This document shows positions 52,363-63,840 of a stretch of 64,000 nucleotides of DNA, in pieces. Origin of the DNA: Alphaproteobacteria bacterium (GTDB lineage Bacteria > Pseudomonadota > Alphaproteobacteria > UBA9655); the NCBI GenBank assembly GCA_019752515.1, contig JAIEMB010000011.1:62001-126000 (forward strand). The letters run 5' to 3'. The notes beneath the pieces were generated by a model that saw nothing but the letters and a program-made list of their open reading frames with translations, was not told where the DNA came from and searched no databases. The number at the start of each line of letters is the position of its first letter. Within the stretch, counting starts at the first letter, position 1. The position numbers were made by a program, and so were the translations under genes.

Positions 52363-54016
52363 ACTAGAGGTCTTAAGAGAACATATAAGAGACAAAGGAC
52401 TTTCAGCTCTTTTGATTCCCCGTACCGATGAATTTCAAGGTGAATATATAGCCCCTTACGCGGAAAGGCTTAGATGGCTCACTGGCTTTACGGGTTCGGC
52501 AGGGTTTGTCATTCTCACTGAGAGGAATGCTGCTTTTTTTACGGATGGACGCTATATCTTACAAGCAGAAGAAGAAGTTCCTTCGTTTTATGAACGTTAT
52601 AATAGTGCGGATAAAACACCTTGGGAGTGGGTATCTGAGAACCTTACCGAAGGTCAGATAATAGGATATGATCCTTGGCTATTTACGGAAAACCAACTCC
52701 AACGATACAATCAACCTCTTCTTTCCTTAGAGAAGAATCCAATTGATATCTTTTGGACAGATAGACCCCATCCTCCACAAGATTTTATTAGACTGTATCC
52801 CTTAAAATATGCGGGCGAAAGTGATGAAAGTAAACGCAAGCGCATGGGAAAGGCTTTAAAAGCAGATCATGCCCTGATTACGGCTTGTGATTCCATAGCC
52901 TGGCTTTTAAATATCCGAGGAAGTGACTTACCTTATACCCCCATTGTTCATAGTATGTGTTTGCTTCATAGAGATGGATCCTATGATTTTTTTGTGGATT
53001 TAAACAAGGTGACAGGGGAAGTTTTTAATTATCTTCGTCAGGGGGGAGGCCGGGCTATAGATATCCAGCGGGTAGAAGAACATCTCAGTAGGCTGGAGGG
53101 AACCTGTCAGGTTGATCCTCAGGTAACTCCTATTGTTCTTCTAGACATCTTGAAAGAAAGGGCCGTCCGAGAAAGAGATCCCTGCATTTTAGCAAAATCT
53201 ATAAAAAATGAGGTAGAGCTTAAGGGAGTAATTGAGGCTCATATCCAAGACGGTAGGGCCCTTAGCCAGTTCTTAAAGTGGTTGGAGGGACAGCCTTTAA
53301 AGGGGGAAACCACGGAGATTTCTGCAGCTGAAAAGCTTTATGCGTTTCGGAAAACAGGTGAGCATTTTAAGGGCTTAAGCTTTGAGACGATTTCTGGCTT
53401 TGGATCCCATGGAGCTATTATTCATTATCGTGTCACGCCAGACTCGAATGTTTCTTTGACCCGAGAGGGGATTTACCTTTTGGACTCTGGGGGACAGTAT
53501 TTAGGCGGGACAACGGACGTAACGCGTACAATTGCACTAGGCACGCCCACGATTGAGCAAAAAGATCGTTACACGCGTGTACTAAAAGGCCATATTGCTC
53601 TTGCAACAATTAGGTTTCCAGTAGGAACGACAGGGGCTCAGTTAGATGTTCTCGCTCGCCAGTTTTTGTGGGAGGCTGGATATGATTACGACCATGGTAC
53701 AGGTCATGGTGTTGGGAGTTATTTAAATGTTCATGAAGGCCCTCAAGGTGTTTCAAAAAGAGGGACAGATATTCCTCTAAGGCCTGGAATGATTCTCTCT
53801 AATGAGCCGGGATACTACAAAGAAGGTGAGTATGGAATTCGTATTGAGAATTTGGTAAGGGTTGTTGAGCTTTCCAACCCCAAGGGCTTTTATGGTTTTG
53901 AGACTCTTACTCTCGTGCCTTTAGACAAGAAGCTGATTGAAGATTCTCTTCTTACGGAGAAGGAACGAAAGTGGATTCAAGACTATGAGGAGGAAATAGC
54001 TAAAGTTTTTCAATGA
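52355..54016 (+). CDS. pepP: Xaa-Pro aminopeptidase (M24B)
   Basis: Metallopeptidase that removes N-terminal residues before proline. It has 553 residues, with two N-terminal creatinase-like domains (from LSALLIPRTDEFQGEYI to about residue 310) and a pita-bread catalytic domain. The metal ligands are in LDSGGQYLGGTTDVTRT (two Asp), GTGHGVGSYLNVHEGP (His), SNEPGYYKEGEYGIRIEN (two Glu). The length and EYIAPYAERLRWLTGFTGSAG start match the eukaryote-like long form seen in alphaproteobacteria. Confidence 0.95.
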   Translation: MNKLEVLREHIRDKGLSALLIPRTDEFQGEYIAPYAERLRWLTGFTGSAGFVILTERNAAFFTDGRYILQAEEEVPSFYERYNSADKTPWEWVSENLTEGQIIGYDPWLFTENQLQRYNQPLLSLEKNPIDIFWTDRPHPPQDFIRLYPLKYAGESDESKRKRMGKALKADHALITACDSIAWLLNIRGSDLPYTPIVHSMCLLHRDGSYDFFVDLNKVTGEVFNYLRQGGGRAIDIQRVEEHLSRLEGTCQVDPQVTPIVLLDILKERAVRERDPCILAKSIKNEVELKGVIEAHIQDGRALSQFLKWLEGQPLKGETTEISAAEKLYAFRKTGEHFKGLSFETISGFGSHGAIIHYRVTPDSNVSLTREGIYLLDSGGQYLGGTTDVTRTIALGTPTIEQKDRYTRVLKGHIALATIRFPVGTTGAQLDVLARQFLWEAGYDYDHGTGHGVGSYLNVHEGPQGVSKRGTDIPLRPGMILSNEPGYYKEGEYGIRIENLVRVVELSNPKGFYGFETLTLVPLDKKLIEDSLLTEKERKWIQDYEEEIAKVFQ

Positions 54017-54030
54017 CATAACTAATTCTA

Positions 54031-54303
54031 TTAATTTTTGTTCTTTCCCCGTCGTTTTATAAACCGTTCAACGAAAGGGCAGCTTGGTATGACTTGGTAC
54101 CCATTTTCTTCAGCATAATCCAAAGCAAATTTAACAATTTCTTGACCAATGTTCCTACCACGGAGTTCAGGGGGTACAAACGTACTATAATAATCTAAGG
54201 TTTTCCCATCCGGGGAAATCGCGTATTTTAATACAGCTACTTTGTTGTCAACGACGGCTGTAAATTGATGATTTGCTTTGTCGTGTGTAATTTCGATGTT
54301 CAT
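54031..54303 (-). CDS. Small GNAT-fold acetyltransferase (YjdJ/GTLF3B type)
   Basis: Short GCN5-related N-acetyltransferase of about 90 residues from ATG at 54303. The acetyl-CoA loop region is VPPELRGRNIGQEIVKFALDYAEENGYQVIPSCPFVERFI, the pattern of the YidJ/YjdJ group in which the P-x-C-PF-V end is conserved. The open frame continues to 54381 but the added residues do not fit. Substrate is unknown. Confidence 0.82.
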   Translation of the reverse strand: MNIEITHDKANHQFTAVVDNKVAVLKYAISPDGKTLDYYSTFVPPELRGRNIGQEIVKFALDYAEENGYQVIPSCPFVERFIKRRGKNKN

Positions 54304-54572
54304 TTTTAGGTCTGCGTAGTTAACTCCTTTTATTACTCTATAACTCAAGTTGTGGTTAAAGAGAAGAATTAATAAATTCATAAGGTTGAGACATACTCTC
54401 TTTTGACATAAAGATAAGGAGATGCGTCAATGATGATAAGTTACGTTAAGTGGTTTATTCTGCATTCCACATAACTTTTCCTTAGCTAGAGGCTTTTTGT
54501 TGACAAATACTTAAGAGCAGATTAATTATATCATAAGTTATATTTATTTTGTATTTTTAGAAGAGGTTTTTT

Positions 54573-55292
54573 ATGAAATTTAATTTTGTAATTCTATTTT
54601 TATTATTTTCAGCTAGTAACTCCAATATACAAGCTGGACACATTCTACATGAAGAAACTCGAGAAATTGAATGTCTCATGGACGGAAATTATAAACATAC
54701 AAGTCGACTTATTCATGATCCTCAGAAAATAGAATCATTTTCCCAGCCTTTCCAGCATGTTAATCCTGTTGAAAATCAACTTGAGTTCGCTCAGAATTTT
54801 TCTGAGTGCACGAAAGCAGGCTATGATATGTTTGGTATGTCGGAACAGCGCATAAGTCAGAGCGAAAATAAAATTCTCTATACGAGTGGTTTAGTAGATT
54901 GTATTGGTTTATCAGTATGGGATCCATTAAACGAGGTTGCATCTTTGAAACATGTTACCAAGATGGAGCTAGGAGCCAATAGCTCGATTTTTAAAGACCA
55001 TTTCATAGTCCCCCTCATGAGTAAAATTACAGATCCGTCAAAAACAACTGTTAATATTGTCTCCTCTTACTGGACCAAAGATACGTTGGAGATGATCGAA
55101 ATAATGCAATCATATGGATTTCCTATATCTGGGATAAGCATTCCTAAGGCAGCTATGGAGACAACAAAGACAGAATTTAATAGATATGTGGATAAAAGTA
55201 CAACACCTCCAATATATTTCTCAGAGGTGACCCCAATGGCTGTAATGTGCATTGACACACAAACTGGGAAAGTAGGGTTTATATATAATTAA
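54573..55292 (+). CDS. Secreted protein with a CheD/CNF-like deamidase signature
   Basis: A 239-residue protein with a signal peptide (FVILFLLFSASNSNIQA). I see no named family, but residues 102-132 read like the core of CheD, the glutamine deamidase: a Thr104, then six on Cys110, then 17 on His127, within LYTSGLVDCIGLSVWDP and VASLKHVTK. In CheD of Thermotoga the catalytic Thr21, Cys27 and His44 have the same spacing, and the LYDP strand and the GG-H segment match in outline. The same fold serves the toxins CNF1 and BLF1. A TTGACA lies at 54500-54505. If the match is right, this is an exported deamidase that may act on host or rival proteins. Function is inference. Confidence 0.6.
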   Translation: MKFNFVILFLLFSASNSNIQAGHILHEETREIECLMDGNYKHTSRLIHDPQKIESFSQPFQHVNPVENQLEFAQNFSECTKAGYDMFGMSEQRISQSENKILYTSGLVDCIGLSVWDPLNEVASLKHVTKMELGANSSIFKDHFIVPLMSKITDPSKTTVNIVSSYWTKDTLEMIEIMQSYGFPISGISIPKAAMETTKTEFNRYVDKSTTPPIYFSEVTPMAVMCIDTQTGKVGFIYN

Positions 55293-55533
55293 ATACTTAT
55301 TTACTATAATTCATTCAAAATACATGTTTATTTGAAATAAAAACTAAACTTATATATAATAAGTTACTGAAAGAGTAGAGTTCTTCCTCTGTTTGTGAAA
55401 AACAGTGGGAATCTCAATGACTCTAGAATATAATTCGAACCAGCATTCTTTTCCCACCTAAACTCTGTTGTCAGGCTGCTAGCAGTATGGTACTACAATA
55501 AAAAAAGTATAAATAATTAATAGGACAAGTTCT

Positions 55534-56088
55534 GTGTCGGTGAACGAAGTAAGACGCGACAAAATTGCAAAGAGGTATGGGGGCGTCTTATTTGATCTTT
55601 CTCAAGAAAGTAGGTCTCTGAAAAAAGTGCTTAAAGAAGCCACCTTTCTTCTTAAATGCCTTGAAGAAGAATCTCAACTTTGGTCCCAAGTTACGAGTCC
55701 TGTTGTACCTCTTCGAGCTCAATGTCAGATGATTGAAAAACTAGCTTCTTTATTGCATTTAGGAAGTCTCATGAAACGGTTCTTAGACATTGTATGCCAG
55801 AACCGCCGGCTTCAGGATTTAATTTTTATTTTGAGAAATTTTATAGACAGGACCCAACTTGCTGAAGGTGTTGTAGAAGGCGTTTTAGAAACGGCAGAAG
55901 AGCTTTCATCAAAACAAATTGAGAAGCTTCAAAAATCTTTAAAAGCCCAGTTGGGTAAAGCGATTTCCTTACACCAACGTATTGATGAAGCCCTTTTAGG
56001 AGGTGTTATTTTACGTGTAGGTTCTCTTATGATTGACGTTTCACTTCGGACGCAATTAATCAAATTTCGACAGGTATTGAAGGGGTAA
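55534..56088 (+). CDS. atpH: ATP synthase delta subunit
   Basis: Peripheral-stalk subunit joining F1 to the b subunits. It has 184 residues from a GTG start (GTGTCGGTGAACG); the N-terminal DKIAKRYGGVLFDLS and C-terminal LGGVILRVGSLMIDVSLRTQL are the usual conserved ends. It is the first gene of the F1 operon atpHAGDC; the Fo genes are elsewhere, as is usual in alphaproteobacteria. The 240-base gap before it should hold the promoter; a TATAAT-like element lies at 55429-55434. Confidence 0.94.
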   Translation: MSVNEVRRDKIAKRYGGVLFDLSQESRSLKKVLKEATFLLKCLEEESQLWSQVTSPVVPLRAQCQMIEKLASLLHLGSLMKRFLDIVCQNRRLQDLIFILRNFIDRTQLAEGVVEGVLETAEELSSKQIEKLQKSLKAQLGKAISLHQRIDEALLGGVILRVGSLMIDVSLRTQLIKFRQVLKG

Positions 56089-56091
56089 CAG

Positions 56092-57620
56092 ATGGAACTA
56101 CGAGCTGCGGAAATTTCATCAATATTAAAAGAACAAATTGCAAATTTTAATGAGCAAGCTGAAGTGGCAGAGGTGGGACAAGTTCTCTCTGTTGGTGACG
56201 GTATTGCCCGTGCTTGGGGACTTGATCAGGTTCAAGCTGGGGAAATGGTTGAGTTTTCTTGCGGAATAAAAGGAATGGCTCTTAACCTGGAACCAGATAA
56301 TGTTGGTATCGTGATATTTGGTGAAGATCGAGAGATTCGCGAAGGCGATACGGTTAAGCGAACAGGACAAATTGTAGAAGTCCCTATTGGACGTGGCCTC
56401 TTAGGGCGTGTTGTCGATGCATTAGGTAATCCTATTGATGGGAAGGGGCCTCTTAAAAACGTTACAACCTCTCGGGTTGAAAAAAAGGCTCCTGGTATTA
56501 TTACAAGACAGTCTGTTCATGAGCCTATGCAAACGGGTCTAAAAGCTATTGACGCTCTTGTTCCTATTGGAAGGGGGCAGCGGGAGCTGATTATTGGTGA
56601 TCGACAAACGGGGAAAACAGCTATTGCCATAGATGCCATTCTCAATCAAAGGGACATTAATAGTGGAGATGATGAATTTAAAAAGCTCTATTGTGTGTAT
56701 GTCGCCATAGGTCAAAAGCGCTCTACTGTAGCTCAGATCGTCAAAATCCTCGAGGAAAGAGGGGCAATGGAATACAGCATAGTCGTGGCTGCTACGGCCT
56801 CTGATCCCGCGCCTATGCAATATCTTGCACCTTATACGGGATGTACGATGGGTGAATATTTCCGGGATAATTCGAGTCATGCTCTTATTGTTTATGATGA
56901 TCTTTCAAAACAGGCGGTTGCCTATAGGCAAATGTCTCTGCTTTTGAGGCGACCTCCCGGACGGGAAGCCTATCCAGGTGACGTTTTCTATTTGCATTCA
57001 CGCCTCTTAGAGCGAGCTGCAAAATTAAATGCCGAATACGGTGGAGGATCCTTGACAGCTCTTCCCATCATTGAGACTCAAGCGGGAGATGTTTCTGCCT
57101 ATATTCCAACCAATGTTATTTCAATTACAGATGGCCAAATCTTTTTGGAGACAGACCTTTTCTATAAAGGCATTCGCCCTGCCATAAATGTAGGTCTCTC
57201 GGTGAGTCGTGTAGGGTCGGCCGCTCAAATTAAAGCTATGAAGCAAGTTGCAGGGTCTATTAAACTTGAACTTGCTCAATATCGTGAAATGGCAGCGTTT
57301 GCTCAATTTGCTTCCGATCTCGATGTAGCTACTCAAAAACTCTTGAACAGAGGAAGTCGGTTAACCGAACTTCTCAAACAACATCAGTTTTCACCGCTTC
57401 CTGTTGAAGAACAAGTCGTCGCTATTTTTGCTGGCGTCAAGGGCTATTTGGATGGGCTTGCCATTAATGATGTGAACCGCTTTGAAAAAGCGGCCTTAAA
57501 AGCTATACATCATGATGACCCTCAAATATTAGAATCCATCCGAGAAGAAAAAGCGATTTCTGAAAAGACAGACGAAAAACTCCATTCTTTCTTTAAGAAT
57601 TTTCTGAAAATTTTTGTATA

Positions 57621-57621
<1 letters not shown>
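56092..57621 (+). CDS. atpA: ATP synthase alpha subunit
   Basis: Regulatory nucleotide-binding subunit of F1. It has 509 residues. Walker A is [13 protein letters not shown], the signature [48 protein letters not shown] is complete and includes the arginine finger region later ([17 protein letters not shown]). It lies three bases after atpH and shares its last base with atpG. Confidence 0.98.
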
Positions 57622-59964
<2,343 letters not shown>

Positions 59965-59966
59965 GG

Positions 59967-60383
59967 ATGGGCACTTTCTCTTTTAGCCTCGTATCTCCCG
60001 AAAAAGTGCTTCTCGAGCAGGATGTAAGCATGGTTGTGATTCCTGGTCTTGAAGGAGATATTGGTGTGTTGCCTGGACATGCTCCTCTTCTTACTCTCTT
60101 GCGTCCAGGTGTTGTCAAGGTATATGAAGAAGAGAAAATTCTTGTGAAGATTTTTGTAGATGGTGGATTCTCAGAAATCACCCCTGAACGGTGTATGACA
60201 CTTGTAACGGAAGGGATACCTCTTGAATCACTTGATAAAGCATCACTCGAGATTGAAATTAAGAATTTGCTTGAGGATCTTAACGATAGCCAGACTGCAG
60301 AGGAACGAAAAGAAGCAGATCGAAACCTAGAAATTTCCCGGGCAAAACTTTTAGAAATTATGGCGTATCAAAAAGCAAGTTGA
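59967..60383 (+). CDS. atpC: ATP synthase epsilon subunit
   Basis: Central-stalk subunit that also inhibits ATPase activity. It has 138 residues. The beta-sandwich part (FSLVSPEKVLLEQDVSMVVIPGLEGDIGVLPGHAPLLTLLRPGVV) is followed by a C-terminal helical hairpin (ERKEADRNLEISRAKLLEI). It follows atpD after two bases and its stop is 11 bases before the ferritin-like gene. Confidence 0.95.
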   Translation: MGTFSFSLVSPEKVLLEQDVSMVVIPGLEGDIGVLPGHAPLLTLLRPGVVKVYEEEKILVKIFVDGGFSEITPERCMTLVTEGIPLESLDKASLEIEIKNLLEDLNDSQTAEERKEADRNLEISRAKLLEIMAYQKAS

Positions 60384-60394
60384 GAAATAAAACG

Positions 60395-61213
60395 ATGTCA
60401 GATAAGTGGAATTTTGAAGATATAAATTGGTCTTTATTTGATTCGACAAAAGTCAATTCTGAAATACTTCGTGTCATTAAGGCAGGAAGTGTTGTTGAGC
60501 ATAATGGCTCTGATTATGGCCTTTATTTAAAAAGTGTTTTTGCTAAGGATGAGATTTTCCTGAAAGAAATTGATCATTGGTCCCAAGATGAAATTAAACA
60601 TGGGAAAGTTCTTTCCGCGTGGATCAAACTAGCTGATCCTACCTACGATTTTGATGAACGGTTTAAGGCTTACGTTGAAGGATTCCCTATCCCGGTTAAT
60701 TCTCAAGAATCGATCCGTGGGTCGTGTGCTGCTGAGCTTTTAACCCGCTGTATGGTCGAAATAGGAACGAGTTCTGTTTACTCAGCTCTTAAGGATGCAT
60801 CGGATGAGCCTCTTCTGAAGGAAATCTGTGCAAAGATCGCTGCAGATGAATATCGTCATTATAAGCTTTTCTATAAGCACTTTAAACGTCACCAAGCGAA
60901 AGAAAAGCTTACTCTTTATAAACGATTTAAAGTTGCTGTAGACCGCTTATTTGAAAATGAAGACGATGAGCTTGCCTTTGCTTATTATACGGCTAATGCT
61001 GAAACAGCTCCTTATAATCGGAAATATTATACGCAGCTTTATGGGAAGGCTATTTATAGCTACTATCGAAAGGATCATGTGTCCCGTAGTATGGCCATGT
61101 TTTGTAAGGCTATTGGCGTCAATCCTCAAGGATGGGTTCAGAAGTTTCTGTCATTCCTTGCTTTTCGTATACTGTCATCAAAGGCAGAAGCCTACGCGCG
61201 TAAGGTTGCGTAA
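60395..61213 (+). CDS. Ferritin-like di-iron protein of unknown function
   Basis: A 272-residue protein that I place in the ferritin-like superfamily. Two helix-borne ExxH-type motifs are visible, SQDEIKHGKVLSAWIKLAD near residue 65 and IAADEYRHYKLFYKHFKRHQ near 150, with further acidic residues in ESIRGSCAAELLTRCMVEIG, as expected for a di-iron oxygenase or oxidase. The C-terminal region is conserved enough that a second, broken copy is seen at 61795. The start ATG at 60395 lies 11 bases after atpC, so it may be co-transcribed with the ATP synthase. The substrate is unknown. Confidence 0.68.
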   Translation: MSDKWNFEDINWSLFDSTKVNSEILRVIKAGSVVEHNGSDYGLYLKSVFAKDEIFLKEIDHWSQDEIKHGKVLSAWIKLADPTYDFDERFKAYVEGFPIPVNSQESIRGSCAAELLTRCMVEIGTSSVYSALKDASDEPLLKEICAKIAADEYRHYKLFYKHFKRHQAKEKLTLYKRFKVAVDRLFENEDDELAFAYYTANAETAPYNRKYYTQLYGKAIYSYYRKDHVSRSMAMFCKAIGVNPQGWVQKFLSFLAFRILSSKAEAYARKVA

Positions 61214-61255
61214 GCTTAAGATGTATTTCCAATATCGCCAAGCGAAAGAAAAGCC

Positions 61256-61696
61256 CTATTTCCAAAATTCATACCAAGCAGGAGACATGTTAGGCGTAAC
61301 ATCTTCGAGTTGAAAATTTAGAGCAGTGCCGGCAAAATTAGGATGTGAGCTCCACATAAGATTTCCTTCCTCATCATAGGTTGCTGGAACACCATAGTGA
61401 AATTCCCATCCTATCCCATTTGGCCCGTAAGTCTGATGAGCTCTACCTTGAATACTCTCACCCCTTTGAGCCATCTCTTGCAGAAGACCTGGAGGGATAT
61501 GTTCATCAAATACTTTATAAGTATGCCCCCTCTCTTCAAAAGTTTTGTCTGGATTCTCTAAAGCTTTTTGAATTTTAACAGAATTTATACTTCCGCTTTT
61601 TCCTTCTTCAAGGAAATCTCCTGATTCTGCAAGTGCTAGACTGTTAATCGCCGTCATACTTATAACAGTCAAATATAAAAGATTCATTTTCATCAC
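61256..61696 (-). CDS. Small secreted protein of unknown function
   Basis: I do not recognise this 146-residue protein. It has a signal peptide (LLYLTVISMTAINSLALA, cleavage near residue 24). The mature part is rich in Gly, Pro and aromatic residues (HQTYGPNGIGWEFHYGVPATYDEEGNLMW and SPAWYEFW). It has no clear repeat or catalytic motif. It lies between the ferritin-like gene and its broken copy, on the opposite strand, and so may have arrived by insertion. Confidence 0.6.
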   Translation of the reverse strand: MMKMNLLYLTVISMTAINSLALAESGDFLEEGKSGSINSVKIQKALENPDKTFEERGHTYKVFDEHIPPGLLQEMAQRGESIQGRAHQTYGPNGIGWEFHYGVPATYDEEGNLMWSSHPNFAGTALNFQLEDVTPNMSPAWYEFWK

Positions 61697-61794
61697 AATA
61701 ACATCATAATAAACTGTAATATCATCGTTACATTAGATAGTAGAAATAAATAAAAAAGAGTTAATCAAAAATCAGATAATGAAAGGGTCTATGC

Positions 61795-61842
61795 AATCGT
61801 AAATATTATACCCAGCTTTATGGGAAAGCCGTCTATAGTTGA
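61795..61842 (+). pseudogene. Fragment of a second ferritin-like gene
   Basis: Forty-five bases read NRKYYTQLYGKAVYS and then TGA. They match the intact gene at 61016-61060 (NRKYYTQLYGKAIYS) at 38 of 45 bases by my count, with most changes in third positions. The flanks do not match, so only a scrap of a second copy remains. Confidence 0.7.
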
Positions 61843-61854
61843 ATTGACCAGGTA

Positions 61855-61896
61855 TTACACCCTCATCAAGCATTGGTCATTGATTTTAGGCCATTT
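61855..61896 (-). pseudogene. Fragment of a second YgjP-like metallopeptidase gene end
   Basis: On the minus strand it reads KWPKINDQCLMRV and stop. The intact gene at the window end finishes KWLKTNGQRLMRV and stop. By my count 33 of 42 bases and 9 of 13 residues agree, and the stop is kept. The fragment lies 13 bases from the ferritin-like fragment, end to end, as in an older convergent gene pair. Confidence 0.65.
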
Positions 61897-61916
61897 TCAT
61901 TAGATTAATAAGAAAG

Positions 61917-61952
61917 AAAAAGCTCTCCTTGGTCTCCTAAGAAGAGCTTTTC
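61917..61952 (-). terminator. Rho-independent terminator after the 601-codon gene
   Basis: Stem AAAAGCTCTxCTT / AAGxAGAGCTTTT with an 8-base loop and one mismatch. On the minus strand it ends in a run of T (GAGAGCTTTTTCTTTC), about 13 bases past the stop of the gene at 61965. Confidence 0.75.
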
Positions 61953-61964
61953 TATAAGGTTTAT

Positions 61965-63770
61965 TTAAGGATGTTTAACCCTTACGTTCTTAACTTCAAC
62001 AACAGGTGCCTCTGAACCTTCACTTACAGCAGGCAAAATGACGGGATATATGTAATGCAATGTATCATTTTTATCTACTGTAAAGTCTAGGCGAAGCGTT
62101 TGCCATAAACCATCTCCCGGATGAACAGCAGACTTTATTTTTTCAGAACGTGCATTAAGGTAACCCCAATACTGGGTATATGCTCCTGCTGTCTGACTTA
62201 GAACATCAACTTCAAGCCTAAACTGTTTACCATGAAGCAGTTTCATTTCTGCTGTTGGTAGCTGATAATAAAAAACATATCCATCACCTCCAACAGAAAC
62301 ATGCCCATCTCCCATCTTAGCAATACTACGGACACCCCATTTTCTTCCGCCTTGAGCTGGATCTATTACAAATTGATAGCCGGAAGGAATACCTACGTGT
62401 GCACCCACAAAAGTAGAGTTAAATGTAAAAGGAGGAGGCGTTTCTTCCGCAACTTCCTGTATTTCTTGCGCTTGAGTAGCCGGAGCTCCGTTCTGGGTGT
62501 TTGGAGTTGGGTCAACAGATAAAGTAGGGCTATTTGAGTCGATTGCTGACAGAGGAGATGGATCAACTTTAGACAGTGTTGACGGCTTTTTTTCTTCTGC
62601 TTCACCTTTGCTATAGAATGCATGGCGACTCTTAATAAAGTCCCCCTTATCCTTCGATGAAAGATCAAGTAAAATTTGATAACCGTCGGCTTGATCCTCT
62701 AAGAGATCTAAGCCACCTAAATAATCAGATGTAGTATGCTCAGCTCCCCCACGTCCCTTCAATGAAAGTCTCATATCCATTGGATTGAATGCCCAAATTT
62801 TAACATCTACTTTCAACTTTTGAGCAATCTCTGAAATCTTTTCTAAGCTCGGATTCGTAAGTTTTGAAAACTCATTGCACGTCTTTTGGATGTCCTCGCT
62901 TACCTTCGAGAAGAGAGGATTATCTAAAGAAAATAAATGCGCAAGAGACATTTTAAACCTTGCAAAAACATTGTATTCACTGGCTAGCTTTCTCTCTTCA
63001 TCGCTTGTGGCGTATGTTTCCAAGTATTCTTTTTGAACAGCAGTCACTTCAGCCTTTGTGAGCAATAAGTCCTCAGCATTTGTTGAAGAAGTTTCAATAT
63101 ATTTCTTAGCTTTCTCTTCAATTGCAGCATAATACATTTTTAAATATAAAGGAGCATCTTCTTCGAGTAAAATCTGGAACTGATGGTTTGTATATAAAAG
63201 CCTAATTTTCCTAAATAGGTCCAGACCTGAGGCGTTCGGTAGCTGTTGATGAGTAGATCCTACTTCTAACAATGAATTATCATTACCTAGAACAAAAATG
63301 GAAATGTCATTCGGAGCATTTGTGGGAAGGACAGCATAGGCACTGAGAGCTAATTCTAGAGACGCATGTCGATTATTACCCAAAGAAGGAGAAAAAGTTT
63401 TTAAGTATTTGTTTACAGCTTCTTTGTATACGCGACCCCAAGTGTAAGTATAGGCATTTAGGTTTCTTACATTCTGTTCACTGAAGTAGTTAGCTCGCGG
63501 ACACCATTCATGAAGTTGCTTAGGATCTAGATAAAGTGTGAACTCTCGCCATGCACCCGGTAAAAGAACATCAGAGGGGCCCTCATATCTATAAAGGTTT
63601 GAGTGATTGGAAAGACTGTCAATAAAATTTTTCTGAGAAACTTGAAGGGCACAGAATAAAGATTCCCGTCCTACCGCTGTATTATATCTTATATATTCAA
63701 CTTGATTTTTAGAATTTACAGGCTTTCCAACAACCCTTCCGTCATCGGTGGAAGGATAAATCGTATCCAA
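61965..63770 (-). CDS. Large protein of unknown function, possibly 5'-truncated
   Basis: A 601-codon frame without a good start: the first usable codon is TTG at 63770 with no ribosome-binding site, yet the frame is open and protein-like upstream (VYYLTTQEQDILRAALKPTL) to a stop that lies in the tail of the ygjP gene. No signal peptide is seen. Around residue 35, GRESLFCAL is loosely like the GDGNCLFRAL motif of OTU cysteine proteases but with Ser in place of the Cys. A middle helical part (200-320), a Pro/Ser/Thr linker (about 395-450) and a beta-rich C-terminal part (GYQFVIDPAQGGRKWGVRS, VHPGDGLWQTLRLDF) like a sugar-binding jelly roll follow. The family is unknown; it may be a truncated effector. 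Confidence 0.5.
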   Translation of the reverse strand: MDTIYPSTDDGRVVGKPVNSKNQVEYIRYNTAVGRESLFCALQVSQKNFIDSLSNHSNLYRYEGPSDVLLPGAWREFTLYLDPKQLHEWCPRANYFSEQNVRNLNAYTYTWGRVYKEAVNKYLKTFSPSLGNNRHASLELALSAYAVLPTNAPNDISIFVLGNDNSLLEVGSTHQQLPNASGLDLFRKIRLLYTNHQFQILLEEDAPLYLKMYYAAIEEKAKKYIETSSTNAEDLLLTKAEVTAVQKEYLETYATSDEERKLASEYNVFARFKMSLAHLFSLDNPLFSKVSEDIQKTCNEFSKLTNPSLEKISEIAQKLKVDVKIWAFNPMDMRLSLKGRGGAEHTTSDYLGGLDLLEDQADGYQILLDLSSKDKGDFIKSRHAFYSKGEAEEKKPSTLSKVDPSPLSAIDSNSPTLSVDPTPNTQNGAPATQAQEIQEVAEETPPPFTFNSTFVGAHVGIPSGYQFVIDPAQGGRKWGVRSIAKMGDGHVSVGGDGYVFYYQLPTAEMKLLHGKQFRLEVDVLSQTAGAYTQYWGYLNARSEKIKSAVHPGDGLWQTLRLDFTVDKNDTLHYIYPVILPAVSEGSEAPVVEVKNVRVKHP

Positions 63771-63840
63771 TAAAGTTGGTTTAAGAGCAGCCCGGAGTAT
63801 GTCCTGTTCTTGTGTAGTAAGATAATAAACGAATTTTAAT

